Shown: positions 1-7,430 of the stretch, one piece after another
Layout of the letters: the number at the start of each line of letters is the position of its first letter
Position numbering within the stretch: the stretch's first letter is position 1
DNA from: Rummeliibacillus stabekisii
GTDB taxonomy: Bacteria; Bacillota; Bacilli; Bacillales_A; Planococcaceae
NCBI RefSeq assembly: GCF_007988965.1
Contig: NZ_BJVD01000014.1
Location: 1 to 51,535 of the forward strand
Direction: 5' to 3'
DNA: 51,535 nucleotides
Made by a program: the position numbers and the translations under genes
The notes under the pieces: model-generated
Seen by the model: the letters and a program-made list of their open reading frames with translations, nothing else
Database searches by the model: none
Told to the model about the DNA's origin: nothing

Positions 1-1
1 A

Positions 2-1147
2 ATGGCAAATTTAACAGATTTAGAAAAATCTTTTGTGACAAGCCAAGACATAGAAAAGCTTGAAGCAGCAGAAGCGAAAATTGCGGAATTGAACAGAACA
101 TACGGCGACGCAGCAGCAAAAGCGCAAGAAGTAAGAGCGCTTATCCATGCTTTGCCAGAAGACATCACACTTGGTAATGAAAAGGCTGTAAAAGCAGCTC
201 GTAAGGCATTAGAAGATTTAACAGATTTAGAAAAATCATATGTGACAAATCAAGACGTAGAAAAGCTTGAAGCAGCAGAAGTGAAAATTGTGGAATTGAA
301 CAAGATATTCAGTAACATCTCTTTAAACTTAATTGATGGAAAAATCACAGGCACGACTGAAAATATGGAATACAGCTTAGATAACGGTGTTCATTGGACA
401 ACCTGTGAAAATGAATCTACAAATTTATCTTTAGCTATCGGAAATCATATTTTAGTTAGGGAAAAAACAATCATAAGTAATTTTGTGAATTTAGGTAGTG
501 TTGCGGTTGGCGAAACGGGTATAGAAGCATCATATTCAATTGCTCAAGGGAGTGCTGGTGTAAAACAAGTTGAAACAGCAACTGTAACTGGAGGGGCAAC
601 TACTGATGGAAGTCTTATAGTTAATATGCTTGGTTTGAGTTGGGCTGTACCTTCAATAAAAGTGGGTGATACAGCAGCACAAGTAGCGGATAAAATTGTG
701 GGAACTTTTTATTATACGGCTAAACAAAAAGGATATGATTTAGTTGCTTCAGGATCAAAAGTTATATTAACTAAGCAAGTTGTGGATGTTAACGATCCAA
801 ATCTAAATATTTCAATTCAAGGACACGGAACGGGTGTACCAGATGCCGTAACTTCGGATAATACACAAGTTGGTTCAGTAGTATCAACCGAAACAGCAAC
901 TATTAATTTCACTACTGGTGCTAGAGCTGATGGCATTATTGTTGTAAGACTGGGTGAAAGTCCTTATTTAGTTCAAGTTTCTTCTGGAGATACAGCTTCT
1001 GATGTGGCTGGAAAAGTTAGAGCAGTATTAAGTTCTAAATTAGTCAGTGGATACGAAATTGAGGGCACTGGAGCTACAATTAATCTAACTTCTATAATAG
1101 AAAAACAGGATATAACTCCTGATTTGTCTTATTCTATGAACAACTAA
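2..1147 (+). CDS. Modular repeat surface/secreted protein, C-terminal part (5' partial)
   Basis: This is the C-terminal 381 residues of a larger protein. The reading frame runs off the left edge, and the ATG at base 2 lies inside a repeat module, so it is not a true start. Two copies of a 69-residue helical module are visible (TDLEKS at residues 5-10 and 74-79, each followed by EKLEAAE and an 'ELN' end). This charged module is typical of S-layer-like and other Bacillaceae surface proteins. Next comes a short Ig-like stretch (about 110-155, GKITGTTENMEYSLDNG), then two beta-rich units that both carry a V..GDTA..VA.K pattern (about 190-285 and 295-375). There is no LPXTG or transmembrane anchor at the C-terminus, so any cell-wall attachment must be N-terminal and outside the window. 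The function is unknown; adhesion or surface-layer roles are inference. A terminator follows. Confidence 0.7.
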   Translation: MANLTDLEKSFVTSQDIEKLEAAEAKIAELNRTYGDAAAKAQEVRALIHALPEDITLGNEKAVKAARKALEDLTDLEKSYVTNQDVEKLEAAEVKIVELNKIFSNISLNLIDGKITGTTENMEYSLDNGVHWTTCENESTNLSLAIGNHILVREKTIISNFVNLGSVAVGETGIEASYSIAQGSAGVKQVETATVTGGATTDGSLIVNMLGLSWAVPSIKVGDTAAQVADKIVGTFYYTAKQKGYDLVASGSKVILTKQVVDVNDPNLNISIQGHGTGVPDAVTSDNTQVGSVVSTETATINFTTGARADGIIVVRLGESPYLVQVSSGDTASDVAGKVRAVLSSKLVSGYEIEGTGATINLTSIIEKQDITPDLSYSMNN

Positions 1148-1217
1148 AAGATATAAGAATAGCTTCCTAGTTTGCAGGAATAGAAATCCAAACAATTTTA
1201 ATGATAAGCTACAAGTT

Positions 1218-1254
1218 AAATCTCAATCTCTCATTTATAGAGGTTGGGATTTTT
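1218..1254 (+). terminator. Intrinsic terminator of the repeat-protein gene
   Basis: A 14-bp stem (1218-1231 with 1239-1252, including G·U pairs) has a 7-nt loop and runs into a T tract at 1251-1254. It lies 70 bp after the stop codon. Confidence 0.7.
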
Positions 1255-1510
1255 CCCTCTCTAAAGCATTTTTTGCTATATTAATGTAGAAACAATCAAA
1301 TACCTTTTTCATATCATCTGCTCTTTTTTTAGATTCGAAAATATGCTATATTAAGTCTACAATGTATGTAATTTTTTATTCAGTCTTACCCATGCGGGGA
1401 AGGTAAATTAAAAGCACTTTGTAAAGGTGTTCAAACTGTTTTTTCAGTCTGGAAATCTTTGGGAAGTGCTTTTTTATGTGCATTTTTAAAGATAAAAGGG
1501 AGATGAGGCA
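1255..1510 (+). promoter_or_regulatory. Intergenic region with extended -10 and a terminator-like leader hairpin
   Basis: No gene is seen in this gap. A possible extended -10 (TG-c-TATATT, 1344-1352) precedes a large hairpin: a perfect 10-bp stem (1410-1419 with 1464-1473), a 44-nt loop and a T run at 1471-1475. The hairpin ends about 35 bp before the next start codon. It could be an attenuator in that gene's leader or the end of a short untranslated RNA. The sequence does not decide between these. Confidence 0.35.
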
Positions 1511-1816
1511 ATGGAGAAACTTTGGATCAATTTTGAAGAGAAAAGTGAAGTGGGGCAAGATTTCGATATTATGAAAACCATATATTTTTCCCCATGTACA
1601 ACGCTGGGAGAAATAAGAAAAGAATTCGATTCATGGAGTCTTGATGACTTAGTTTCTTTGAGTACAGAAGTCTACTTTATGGAAACCGAAGATATATACA
1701 GGGAATTCGGAGTCATGGAGCATCAATCTTACACTGCATTTTCAGAATGTGGAGCTTCAGTTGAAATGCCAAGTCATATTTGGAATACCTGTAATAAAAA
1801 GAAGAAATTCTTTTAA
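1511..1816 (+). CDS. Hypothetical small acidic protein (101 aa)
   Basis: I do not recognise this protein. It has 101 residues, is acidic, has no signal peptide or membrane segment, and ends in a basic tail (NKKKKFF). The ATG is supported by a GGGAGATGAGG ribosome binding site. It is the first of a co-directional group of small genes (1511-2606), of which the second is broken by a stop codon. Small cytosolic acidic proteins in runs downstream of a large modular surface protein can be immunity proteins, but nothing here proves that. Confidence 0.6.
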   Translation: MEKLWINFEEKSEVGQDFDIMKTIYFSPCTTLGEIRKEFDSWSLDDLVSLSTEVYFMETEDIYREFGVMEHQSYTAFSECGASVEMPSHIWNTCNKKKKFF

Positions 1817-1845
1817 ATAAAACTTTTTTAAGGAGATTGATTAAT

Positions 1846-2046
1846 ATGATTTACATGGAATAAGGGGATAAAGAATCGATACAACAAACATTGGATCACC
1901 TGATTATTGCAAAACAAATTGAGAATATGGGTTATCAATTACCAGATGACTTTTGTTTTTACAGTAATGGATATGATCCTTATTATAGTGAATCTCCTGT
2001 CGAGGTAATTGAATTTTTTATCACGAAACAAAAATGCGTACATTAA
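1846..2046 (+). pseudogene. Small hypothetical gene interrupted by an in-frame TAA at codon 6
   Basis: A strong AAGGAG site (1830-1835) precedes ATG 1846. The frame reads M-I-Y-M-E, then TAA (1861-1863), then continues open for 60 codons (GDKESIQQTLDHL... to ...FFITKQKCVH) up to TAA 2044. Initiation signals, frame and length all fit a 66-codon gene in which one sense codon (possibly GAA) became TAA. It overlaps the next gene by 13 bases, as in translationally coupled pairs. The family is not recognised. A sequencing error is an alternative. Confidence 0.55.
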
Positions 2047-2366
2047 AATACTTTGATCAATTTAAAGAATACGACCAAACAATATCAATTCATTTATATT
2101 GTTTAGACGAACTATTTCGCTTTAAGTTGAATCCAGACCACAAAGAAAAATTAATGAATATTTACAAACAATATAGTCCAGTTGAGAACTATGGAATTGA
2201 TTTTCTTCTATTAGAAGGCTTTTCAAGGTTCATAGGATGCTATCTATATATAGGATTATTTGCTTGCTATGGGTACCTTCATGAGTTGACCGACAGCTTA
2301 ATTAGATTTGTTATAAATGTTGAAGAATTAACAGAACAAGTAAAACTTGATTTAAAGGGAGAATAA
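2034..2366 (+). CDS. Hypothetical protein (110 aa), start uncertain
   Basis: I do not recognise this protein. It has 110 residues and a hydrophobic centre (about 68-85, rich in I, L, F, Y, G and C) but no clear signal peptide. The ATG has no ribosome binding site of its own. It begins inside the 3' end of the interrupted upstream frame, so translation may originally have depended on coupling to that gene, and the TAA at 1861 could therefore reduce its expression. The next gene starts 3 bp after its stop, so the two are likely one transcript. Confidence 0.5.
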   Translation: MRTLKYFDQFKEYDQTISIHLYCLDELFRFKLNPDHKEKLMNIYKQYSPVENYGIDFLLLEGFSRFIGCYLYIGLFACYGYLHELTDSLIRFVINVEELTEQVKLDLKGE

Positions 2367-2369
2367 ATT

Positions 2370-2606
2370 ATGAAAATTGTTACTATAATTGAGGAATTCA
2401 ATAAGATAAATGTTCAACGTATAGAAAATGGAATGGTTGCAGGAAAAAGAACTATTGCATTTTCAGATTATGTAGAGTCATTAATGAATGTACAACCTAT
2501 TGATAATATAGTTGCTCATTTTGCATCGAGAATAGAAGATATGAAGGATTTCTTTGAACATATTGAAACAGACTCAAATTTGCAAACCTTCTTCATGCCC
2601 TTGTAA
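2370..2606 (+). CDS. Hypothetical small protein (78 aa)
   Basis: I do not recognise this protein. It has 78 residues with alternating hydrophobic and acidic segments and no membrane span. The start is well supported by AAAGGGAG about 8 bp before the ATG. It directly follows the 110-aa gene and is the last of the small-gene run. No clear terminator follows, and the next frame, which is broken, is on the other strand. Confidence 0.55.
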   Translation: MKIVTIIEEFNKINVQRIENGMVAGKRTIAFSDYVESLMNVQPIDNIVAHFASRIEDMKDFFEHIETDSNLQTFFMPL

Positions 2607-2653
2607 ATATACAAAATCAATAGGGAAGTATAATGAGACAGGACGCTTCATTA

Positions 2654-2974
2654 CTAGTAAAACAAATAAAGAGATGAGTTAAAAAGACTTAAATATACAC
2701 CATTCCAAATCATTTGTTCTGCTGAGCCAGATAGAAGATCTGCTGTCGTACCAATTGCTAGTGTGTCTAAAATAAATATACCTGTAATGTTAAACTGTTT
2801 ATCTATAATTAAGCTATAAATGGTATATACAAATCCCGGAATAGTTGTAATTAGCATTGCTATATAATTACCAAAAGGTTCCCTACCGAATTTCCAAATA
2901 ATATATGGTTAAGCTGCATAAAAAATAAGATCCATTAAAATAGACTTTTTGTTTGACTGCTGTTTTTTAACCAT
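2654..2974 (-). pseudogene. Decayed VC0807-like membrane protein gene
   Basis: Reading from ATG 2974 (GAGGGA site just upstream), the frame gives MVKKQQSNKKSILMDLIFYAA, then TAA (2911-2909), then PYIIWKFGREPFGNYIAML and hydrophobic segments ending SAEQMIWNGVYLSLF. The text resembles the N-terminal half of VC0807-family integral membrane proteins (usually about 200 or more residues, from memory). Two defects are visible: an in-frame TAA at codon 22, and a missing second half, since the frame ends soon after SLFNSSLYLFY. The break is young because the rest of the frame is undisturbed. The family assignment is moderate. Confidence 0.5.
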
Positions 2975-3169
2975 ATTCCCTCTAAATCTTCAAATTAATT
3001 TCTAATACACATTAAAAAATATTAACATAAATATCCATACAAGACTTATCTTATAATAACAAATCTTCAGATTTTTTGTAAATAAATTTTTAGTTTAGAT
3101 CATTTGATGTGCCGGAGCGAAAGTATTATAGGATAAAGAATGGCTTTATCGGCATGAACAAACAAAGTA

Positions 3170-3178
3170 TGTTATAAT
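3170..3178 (+). promoter_or_regulatory. Extended -10 promoter for the 92-aa gene
   Basis: TG-t-TATAAT (3170-3178) lies about 37 bp before ATG 3215, with an AGGGGAGAT site between them. No good -35 is visible, as expected for an extended -10 promoter. Just upstream (3110-3154) is an imperfect inverted repeat (GATAAAG/CTTTATC within TGCC/GGCA) of unknown role. Confidence 0.45.
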
Positions 3179-3214
3179 ATAAATTGTAATTACTACTATT
3201 TAGGGGAGATAAAC

Positions 3215-3493
3215 ATGCTAACTAAAATTAAAAAAGTTAAGTTTCAACCCGAATTTAAAAATCCAGTTTATGAGGTAATTCTTGATTGCCCAGAAGAAAA
3301 TAAACTCTACATTAAATTTGATTATAAATATAAAAATAAGACTTTTATGCCTTCTCGTGTAAATTATAATAAAGAAGATAAGGGTGTAAAGCTTGCTTGG
3401 TATACTCAAAAAGTTGAGAAAATGACCGTACAAGAGTTTTTAGGTCAAATTGCTCGAAAGGTAAATAAAAAGTACAATTTCCAATTTAAATAA
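3215..3493 (+). CDS. Hypothetical basic protein (92 aa)
   Basis: I do not recognise this protein. It has 92 residues, is lysine- and tyrosine-rich, and has no signal peptide. A strong AGGGGAGAT site precedes the ATG and an extended -10 lies just upstream, so it is probably transcribed alone. The composition (basic, aromatic, beta-like alternation) would suit a small nucleic-acid-binding protein, but that is only a guess. Confidence 0.6.
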   Translation: MLTKIKKVKFQPEFKNPVYEVILDCPEENKLYIKFDYKYKNKTFMPSRVNYNKEDKGVKLAWYTQKVEKMTVQEFLGQIARKVNKKYNFQFK

Positions 3494-3521
3494 AACAAAA
3501 TTTATTTTGATAAAAATAATG

Positions 3522-3551
3522 TTAGACAAATGAGGATTTACAGTATATAAT
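3522..3551 (+). promoter_or_regulatory. Sigma-A-type promoter of the cold-shock gene
   Basis: -35 TTAGAC (3522-3527), an 18-bp spacer and -10 TATAAT (3546-3551). The predicted transcript starts near 3558, giving a leader of about 125 nt before the cold-shock ATG, a length usual for csp mRNAs. Confidence 0.5.
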
Positions 3552-3573
3552 TTAGTTAATAGGAAAAAAGTTG

Positions 3574-3640
3574 AATTCGCATATTACAAAAAGTAATCGT
3601 GTCTGTTCGGTACTTTTTGTAATATGTGAATTTTTTCTTT
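3574..3640 (+). promoter_or_regulatory. 22-bp hairpin with T tail in the cold-shock leader
   Basis: A near-perfect stem (3574-3595 with 3611-3632, one G·U pair) has a 15-nt loop and is followed by a T-rich tail to 3640. It has the form of an intrinsic terminator, yet it lies between a good promoter (3522-3551) and the cold-shock gene. It could end the upstream transcript, or act as an attenuator or thermosensor in the csp leader. Confidence 0.6.
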
Positions 3641-3682
3641 TAAAAGCTTATATATTAATAATTTATAATGGAGGTCATTTAA

Positions 3683-3883
3683 ATGACACAAGGTACAGTA
3701 AAATGGTTTAACTCAGAAAAAGGTTTCGGTTTCATCGAAGTTGAAGGCGGAGCAGACGTATTCGCTCACTTCTCAGCAATCCAAGGTGAAGGATTCAAAT
3801 CTTTAGAAGAAGGCCAAAAAGTTGAATTTGAAGTTGAAGAAGGCCAACGCGGACCACAAGCAGCAAACATTGTAAAACTTTAA
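3683..3883 (+). CDS. csp: Cold-shock protein (CspA/CspB family)
   Basis: This is a 66-residue single OB-fold cold-shock domain of full family length. RNP1 (KGFGFIEV, 13-20) and RNP2 (VFAHF, 26-30) are intact, and the start is set by a GGAGGT site. Such proteins bind single-stranded RNA and DNA in the cytoplasm, melt mRNA structure and act as transcription antiterminators and RNA chaperones. The gene is monocistronic, with its own promoter, a structured leader and a strong terminator. It cannot be assigned to one of the B. subtilis paralogues (CspB, CspC or CspD) from sequence alone. Confidence 0.95.
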   Translation: MTQGTVKWFNSEKGFGFIEVEGGADVFAHFSAIQGEGFKSLEEGQKVEFEVEEGQRGPQAANIVKL

Positions 3884-3912
3884 TCTTTAATTTAGATTAA
3901 ATTACAATAATT

Positions 3913-3944
3913 AGAGAAATCCTTTCGAGGATTTCTCTTTTTTT
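3913..3944 (+). terminator. Intrinsic terminator of csp
   Basis: A perfect 11-bp stem (3913-3923 with 3928-3938) with a TTCG tetraloop and a T tract. Confidence 0.9.
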
Positions 3945-4101
3945 GAATAATATTACATATATATACATAATATACATAAAAAATTATTTTAATAGTGTTG
4001 ATATGTTATTTTAGTTAGATTTATATACTCTAAACTGATTATCAAAGAAAGGAAGAACTAAATGGGGTTAATCAAAAAATGTACCAATTTTTATATCAAT
4101 A

Positions 4102-4830
4102 TTGTTCGCATTAGGAATATTAATGTTTTACATATTAGGAGGAGTTATTACACAGGTATTAAAAATGAATGAAATTAACTCCTTACTTGTTAATGGGATT
4201 TGTGTATGGTTATCTATCATAATTGCTTTAATATACATCTGGAAATCTAATTTTCGATTTAGCGATATAGGATTTAGAAGTATTGAAAAAAAATCAAAGA
4301 ATAAAATTTTATTTTATTTTCCAGTAATTATTATAGAAGTAATTGGATTTTTTGTTGGAGTTCGCAATGTTAGTGAAGACTACATATTTGCTGCTGTATT
4401 TTTTACTTTAGCGGTCGGGTTTGCGGAGGAAATTTATTTTAGAGGTTTGATTTTAAAAACTTTAGAAGGTGTAGGAATAAAAAAGGCTATTATTATCTCT
4501 TCCTGTATTTTTGGTGTAACACATTTAGGGAATTTAGCAGGTGGTGCAAATATTTTTTATACGATTATTCAAGTAATATTTGCATTTACAATTGGTATCG
4601 TCTTTGCAGAAATTTTTTACCTTACAAAGAGCTTAATTCCAGTTATCCTATGGCATTTTTTCCATGATGCTTTTGGTTTTTTACAAAAACAGCCTCAAAT
4701 TAACGAGACAATTTTATTTGCAGGGATTCAGACTGTAATTTTAATTTTATATGCGCTTTATATGTGGAAAATGATTAAAGAAGAAAATAAAAAAAGGTTA
4801 AATTGGGAATATAATAGAGCAGCTAGTTAA
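4102..4830 (+). CDS. CPBP family intramembrane glutamic endopeptidase, apparent 5' frameshift
   Basis: This is a multi-spanning membrane protein with the three CPBP/Rce1 signatures: EEIYFRG (motif 1, EExxxR), a GVTHLGN segment (motif 2, FxxxH-like) and WHFFHDAFG (motif 3, HxxxD). Family members are membrane proteases, or abortive-infection and bacteriocin-immunity proteins. The open frame begins only at TTG 4102, without a ribosome binding site. A good start (AAAGGAAG site, ATG 4062) exists in another frame, and the frames would join if the A6 run at 4074-4079 had five A residues, giving MGLIKNVPIFISILF. So the true gene is probably 4062-4830 with a one-base homopolymer difference. Substrate unknown. 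Confidence 0.75.
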   Translation: MFALGILMFYILGGVITQVLKMNEINSLLVNGICVWLSIIIALIYIWKSNFRFSDIGFRSIEKKSKNKILFYFPVIIIEVIGFFVGVRNVSEDYIFAAVFFTLAVGFAEEIYFRGLILKTLEGVGIKKAIIISSCIFGVTHLGNLAGGANIFYTIIQVIFAFTIGIVFAEIFYLTKSLIPVILWHFFHDAFGFLQKQPQINETILFAGIQTVILILYALYMWKMIKEENKKRLNWEYNRAAS

Positions 4831-4842
4831 TTAAAAATCGTA

Positions 4843-4880
4843 AAATGCTGTACAAATTCATGTGAATTAGTACAGCATTT
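4843..4880 (+). terminator. Hairpin after the CPBP gene
   Basis: An 11-bp perfect stem (4843-4853 with 4870-4880) is extended by an inner AATTCA/TGAATT pairing. The T tail is imperfect, so it may be a terminator or an mRNA 3' stabiliser. Confidence 0.6.
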
Positions 4881-5148
4881 ATGTTGTTCTTTTTTATTTT
4901 AATTTGACATTATGTTTATTTAAGATAAAAAAATCTGATTTGGTTTTAAATACCTTTAAAACATTGTTTCCGTTGCCTTATCTTAGAATCTGAATGGATT
5001 CGTAAAAGAATAGGGGGGAAGTGCATTTTTCTTAATAGTGATTGTTTAATAGCATGACATTCGGAAGTTAATCGATACATACCGAAAATAAGGGGAGTCG
5101 CTTGAATCAAACCATTACGCATTAAGATTTTATGGAACTGATAGTAAA

Positions 5149-5541
5149 TTAATGTTTTAAAACGCGAAATGCTTCTGCCACTTTATTAGCAAACGATAAG
5201 GGATTTTCTACAGATTGGAAATGAACATATAAAATAGTCGGATTCGTAAAAATCCAATGATTATGAATAGCGCTTATGGTTAAATTGTTTCGAACCAATA
5301 AATTAACAAAGGCAGGGAGTTCTTCTTCTAATACAACAACTTCTCCAAGGTTCAGTGCATTGCCATTTTGGTCTAATGATTCAAACGTTATTCCTGCGTG
5401 GAGTACACTCTTACTGGGACGGCCTTGAATCGTCACAAGAAGATTTCGGGCAATTTCTACTGAACAAACTCCATGTTTCATGTTTGCTTGCCCATCAACA
5501 ATTTGAGCATATTGTTGGCATAAATATTGAAAGTTCGCCAT
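5149..5541 (-). CDS. DUF1259 (LppY/LpqO-like) protein
   Basis: This 130-residue protein matches DUF1259, with the characteristic AIHNHWIFTNPTILYVHF segment and the FANKVAEAFRVL end. The ATG at 5541 is chosen over the GTG three codons upstream because GAGGTG lies 6 bp before it. No lipobox or signal peptide is present, so this copy is probably cytoplasmic, unlike the mycobacterial lipoproteins that name the family. The biochemical function is unknown. The gene stands alone; about 270 bp downstream towards the CPBP gene hold nothing I can name. Confidence 0.75.
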   Translation of the reverse strand: MANFQYLCQQYAQIVDGQANMKHGVCSVEIARNLLVTIQGRPSKSVLHAGITFESLDQNGNALNLGEVVVLEEELPAFVNLLVRNNLTISAIHNHWIFTNPTILYVHFQSVENPLSFANKVAEAFRVLKH

Positions 5542-5710
5542 ACCAAACACCTCATTTCCTCTAAATATTATGAAGCATCATTAAAGGCTAGAACACTAGG
5601 CCAACGATTAATCTGACAAATTGAAATATCTATTATCTTAAAAGTTTAAAAGTAAAAGCAATTCCGATTTTACTGTTTTTACTTTATCATGAGAGTAGGG
5701 GGAGATTATA

Positions 5711-6322
5711 TTGAGTCAAACACTATACCTGCTTCGACATGGAGAAACAGAATATAACACGCAAGGTCGTTATCAAGGAGAATTGGATTCTTCGTTAACC
5801 GACGATGGTAAATTTCAAGTAAAGCAAAATGCAAAAATGCTAAAAAGTATTATTGGAGATCCAAATGAGTGGAGGATTATTTCGAGTCCACTTGGGAGGG
5901 CAATTCAAAGTACAGAAATTATCTGTGAAGCAATCGGTTTTGATGTTAGTAAAGTAGTGATTGATCATCGCTTAAGCGAGGTTGCTGTAGGATCGTGGGC
6001 TGGTTTAACAACAAAGGAAATTGAAAAGACTTGGCCGCATCTTATTAATAATAACGATTTATATAGTTGGTATTTTAATTCACCAGATGGAGAGAGTTAT
6101 GATTCGGTTGTAAATCGTTTAACGGATTGGCTTGAATCTATCAAAAAAGAACCTAAAGTAATTGCGGTGTCACACGGATTAACCGGGAGAATATTGCGTG
6201 GAATATATGCGGGGATATTAAAAGAGGATGCTTTAAAACTAGAAGTATCTCAATCAGTATTCTTTAAATTATCGAATAAAGAGATACATAAAATTAGTCT
6301 AGAATTCGATGACTTTTATTAG
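5711..6322 (+). CDS. Histidine phosphatase (phosphoglycerate mutase-like) family protein
   Basis: This 203-residue cytosolic protein is of the branch-1 histidine phosphatase family. The phosphohistidine motif LLRHGETEYN contains H10, the second catalytic histidine is in VSHGLTGR (H155), and the SSPLGRAIQS arginine segment is present. The start is TTG 5711 with a strong AGGGGGAG site. Members remove phosphate from sugar phosphates, cobalamin precursors or phosphoproteins; the substrate here cannot be deduced. It heads a co-directional group (5711-8054) with a NUDIX hydrolase, DUF6176 and a kinase, which suggests nucleotide or sugar-phosphate metabolism. Confidence 0.85.
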   Translation: MSQTLYLLRHGETEYNTQGRYQGELDSSLTDDGKFQVKQNAKMLKSIIGDPNEWRIISSPLGRAIQSTEIICEAIGFDVSKVVIDHRLSEVAVGSWAGLTTKEIEKTWPHLINNNDLYSWYFNSPDGESYDSVVNRLTDWLESIKKEPKVIAVSHGLTGRILRGIYAGILKEDALKLEVSQSVFFKLSNKEIHKISLEFDDFY

Positions 6323-6378
6323 ATTTCTAAGCTCATTTTAATATTCTATAAACAATTTAATTGGTGGTGGCATAATAT

Positions 6379-6996
6379 TTGGAACTTAAATGGCTAGATT
6401 GGGCGAAGCAGCTTCAATCCATTGCACAGGCAGGGCTAACCTATTCTAAAGATGCTTATGACATGGAAAGATTTGAATTGATCAGAAATATTAGCGTTGA
6501 AATTTTAGCAAAGCATACAAATCTTGAAAGCGAATTGATAAAAGAGCTTTTTGCCAATGAAACGGGTTATCAAACGCCCAAAGTTGATATAAGGGCAGTA
6601 GTGTTTAGGGAAAACAAAATATTAATGGTTAGAGAAAACACCGATGGACATTGGGCATTACCTGGCGGCTGGGGTGATATCGGATTAACGCCAAGTGAAG
6701 TTGCGATAAAAGAAGTAAAAGAAGAATCGGGGTTCGATGTTAAAGCAACAAAATTAATAGCTGTACTAGACAAGAAGTGTTATCCACATCCTCCTTCGCT
6801 ATATCATGTTTACAAAATGTTTATTCAATGCGAAATTATTGGAGGAGAGCCCCAAGATGGTATTGAAACAAGTGCAGTTGAGTTTTTTGAAGAAGATGAA
6901 TTGCCATCTTTATCAACAGCAAGGAATACAGAAACACAGATTCATTTAGCTTTCAAGCATTTGCACAATCCTCTAGAACCTGTTTCTTTTGATTAA
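6379..6996 (+). CDS. NUDIX hydrolase with N-terminal NUDIX-associated domain
   Basis: 205 residues. The first 65 form the helical domain found before NUDIX in ADP-ribose pyrophosphatase-like proteins (WLDWAKQLQSIAQAGLTYSKD), followed by a NUDIX fold (about 68-195). The NUDIX box (GGWGDIGLTPSEV... to KEVKEESGF) is slightly non-canonical: the usual RE is KE and the first box glutamate is replaced by leucine. As I recall, this pattern is common in this subfamily, so activity is likely. It hydrolyses nucleoside diphosphates linked to another group; the exact substrate is unknown. The start is TTG 6379 with a GGTGG site. Confidence 0.85.
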   Translation: MELKWLDWAKQLQSIAQAGLTYSKDAYDMERFELIRNISVEILAKHTNLESELIKELFANETGYQTPKVDIRAVVFRENKILMVRENTDGHWALPGGWGDIGLTPSEVAIKEVKEESGFDVKATKLIAVLDKKCYPHPPSLYHVYKMFIQCEIIGGEPQDGIETSAVEFFEEDELPSLSTARNTETQIHLAFKHLHNPLEPVSFD

Positions 6997-7026
6997 AAAT
7001 TATCTAGAATATTGAGGTGAGAGAAT

Positions 7027-7374
7027 ATGAATATTGAGCTGACTAGATTTAAGGTAAAGGAAGGAAAAACAGAAGTAGTAGATGAATGGTTAAAATTTTT
7101 GAATGAAAATATGAAAGATGTACTAGTTACACTAGAAGGCGAAAGAATGTATGTTGAAACGATTTTCAGAGAAACACTTAATGGAGATGATTACTTGTAT
7201 TGGTATTCCGTTCAAGGTGAGGGTGGCCAAGATGTCTATGAGTCAGAGCATTGGATTGACAAAAAGCATTTACAGTACTGGGATGAATGTATAGATACAA
7301 ATTTCAAACCTGTTGACCTTACTACAGAGGTTGTTATGATACCTGAGAAAATTAGAAGTGTTATGACCGTTTGA
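7027..7374 (+). CDS. DUF6176 family protein
   Basis: A 115-residue cytosolic protein with the N-terminal pattern MNIELTRFKVKEGKTEVVDEWLKFL and a central VETIFRE segment, which I recognise as DUF6176, resembling small ferredoxin-like/ABM-type folds. Function unknown. It follows the NUDIX gene by 30 bp with a TTGAGGTGAG ribosome binding site and is probably on the same transcript. Confidence 0.7.
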   Translation: MNIELTRFKVKEGKTEVVDEWLKFLNENMKDVLVTLEGERMYVETIFRETLNGDDYLYWYSVQGEGGQDVYESEHWIDKKHLQYWDECIDTNFKPVDLTTEVVMIPEKIRSVMTV

Positions 7375-7430
7375 AATGTTGATGTGAACGTTCATATGAA
7401 AATAGATAATTAACATGGAGGGATGCATCC

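Noticed and set aside
1376-1558. 60-codon minus-strand frame
   Set aside because: It crosses the hairpin and the start of the 101-aa gene and has no ribosome binding site.
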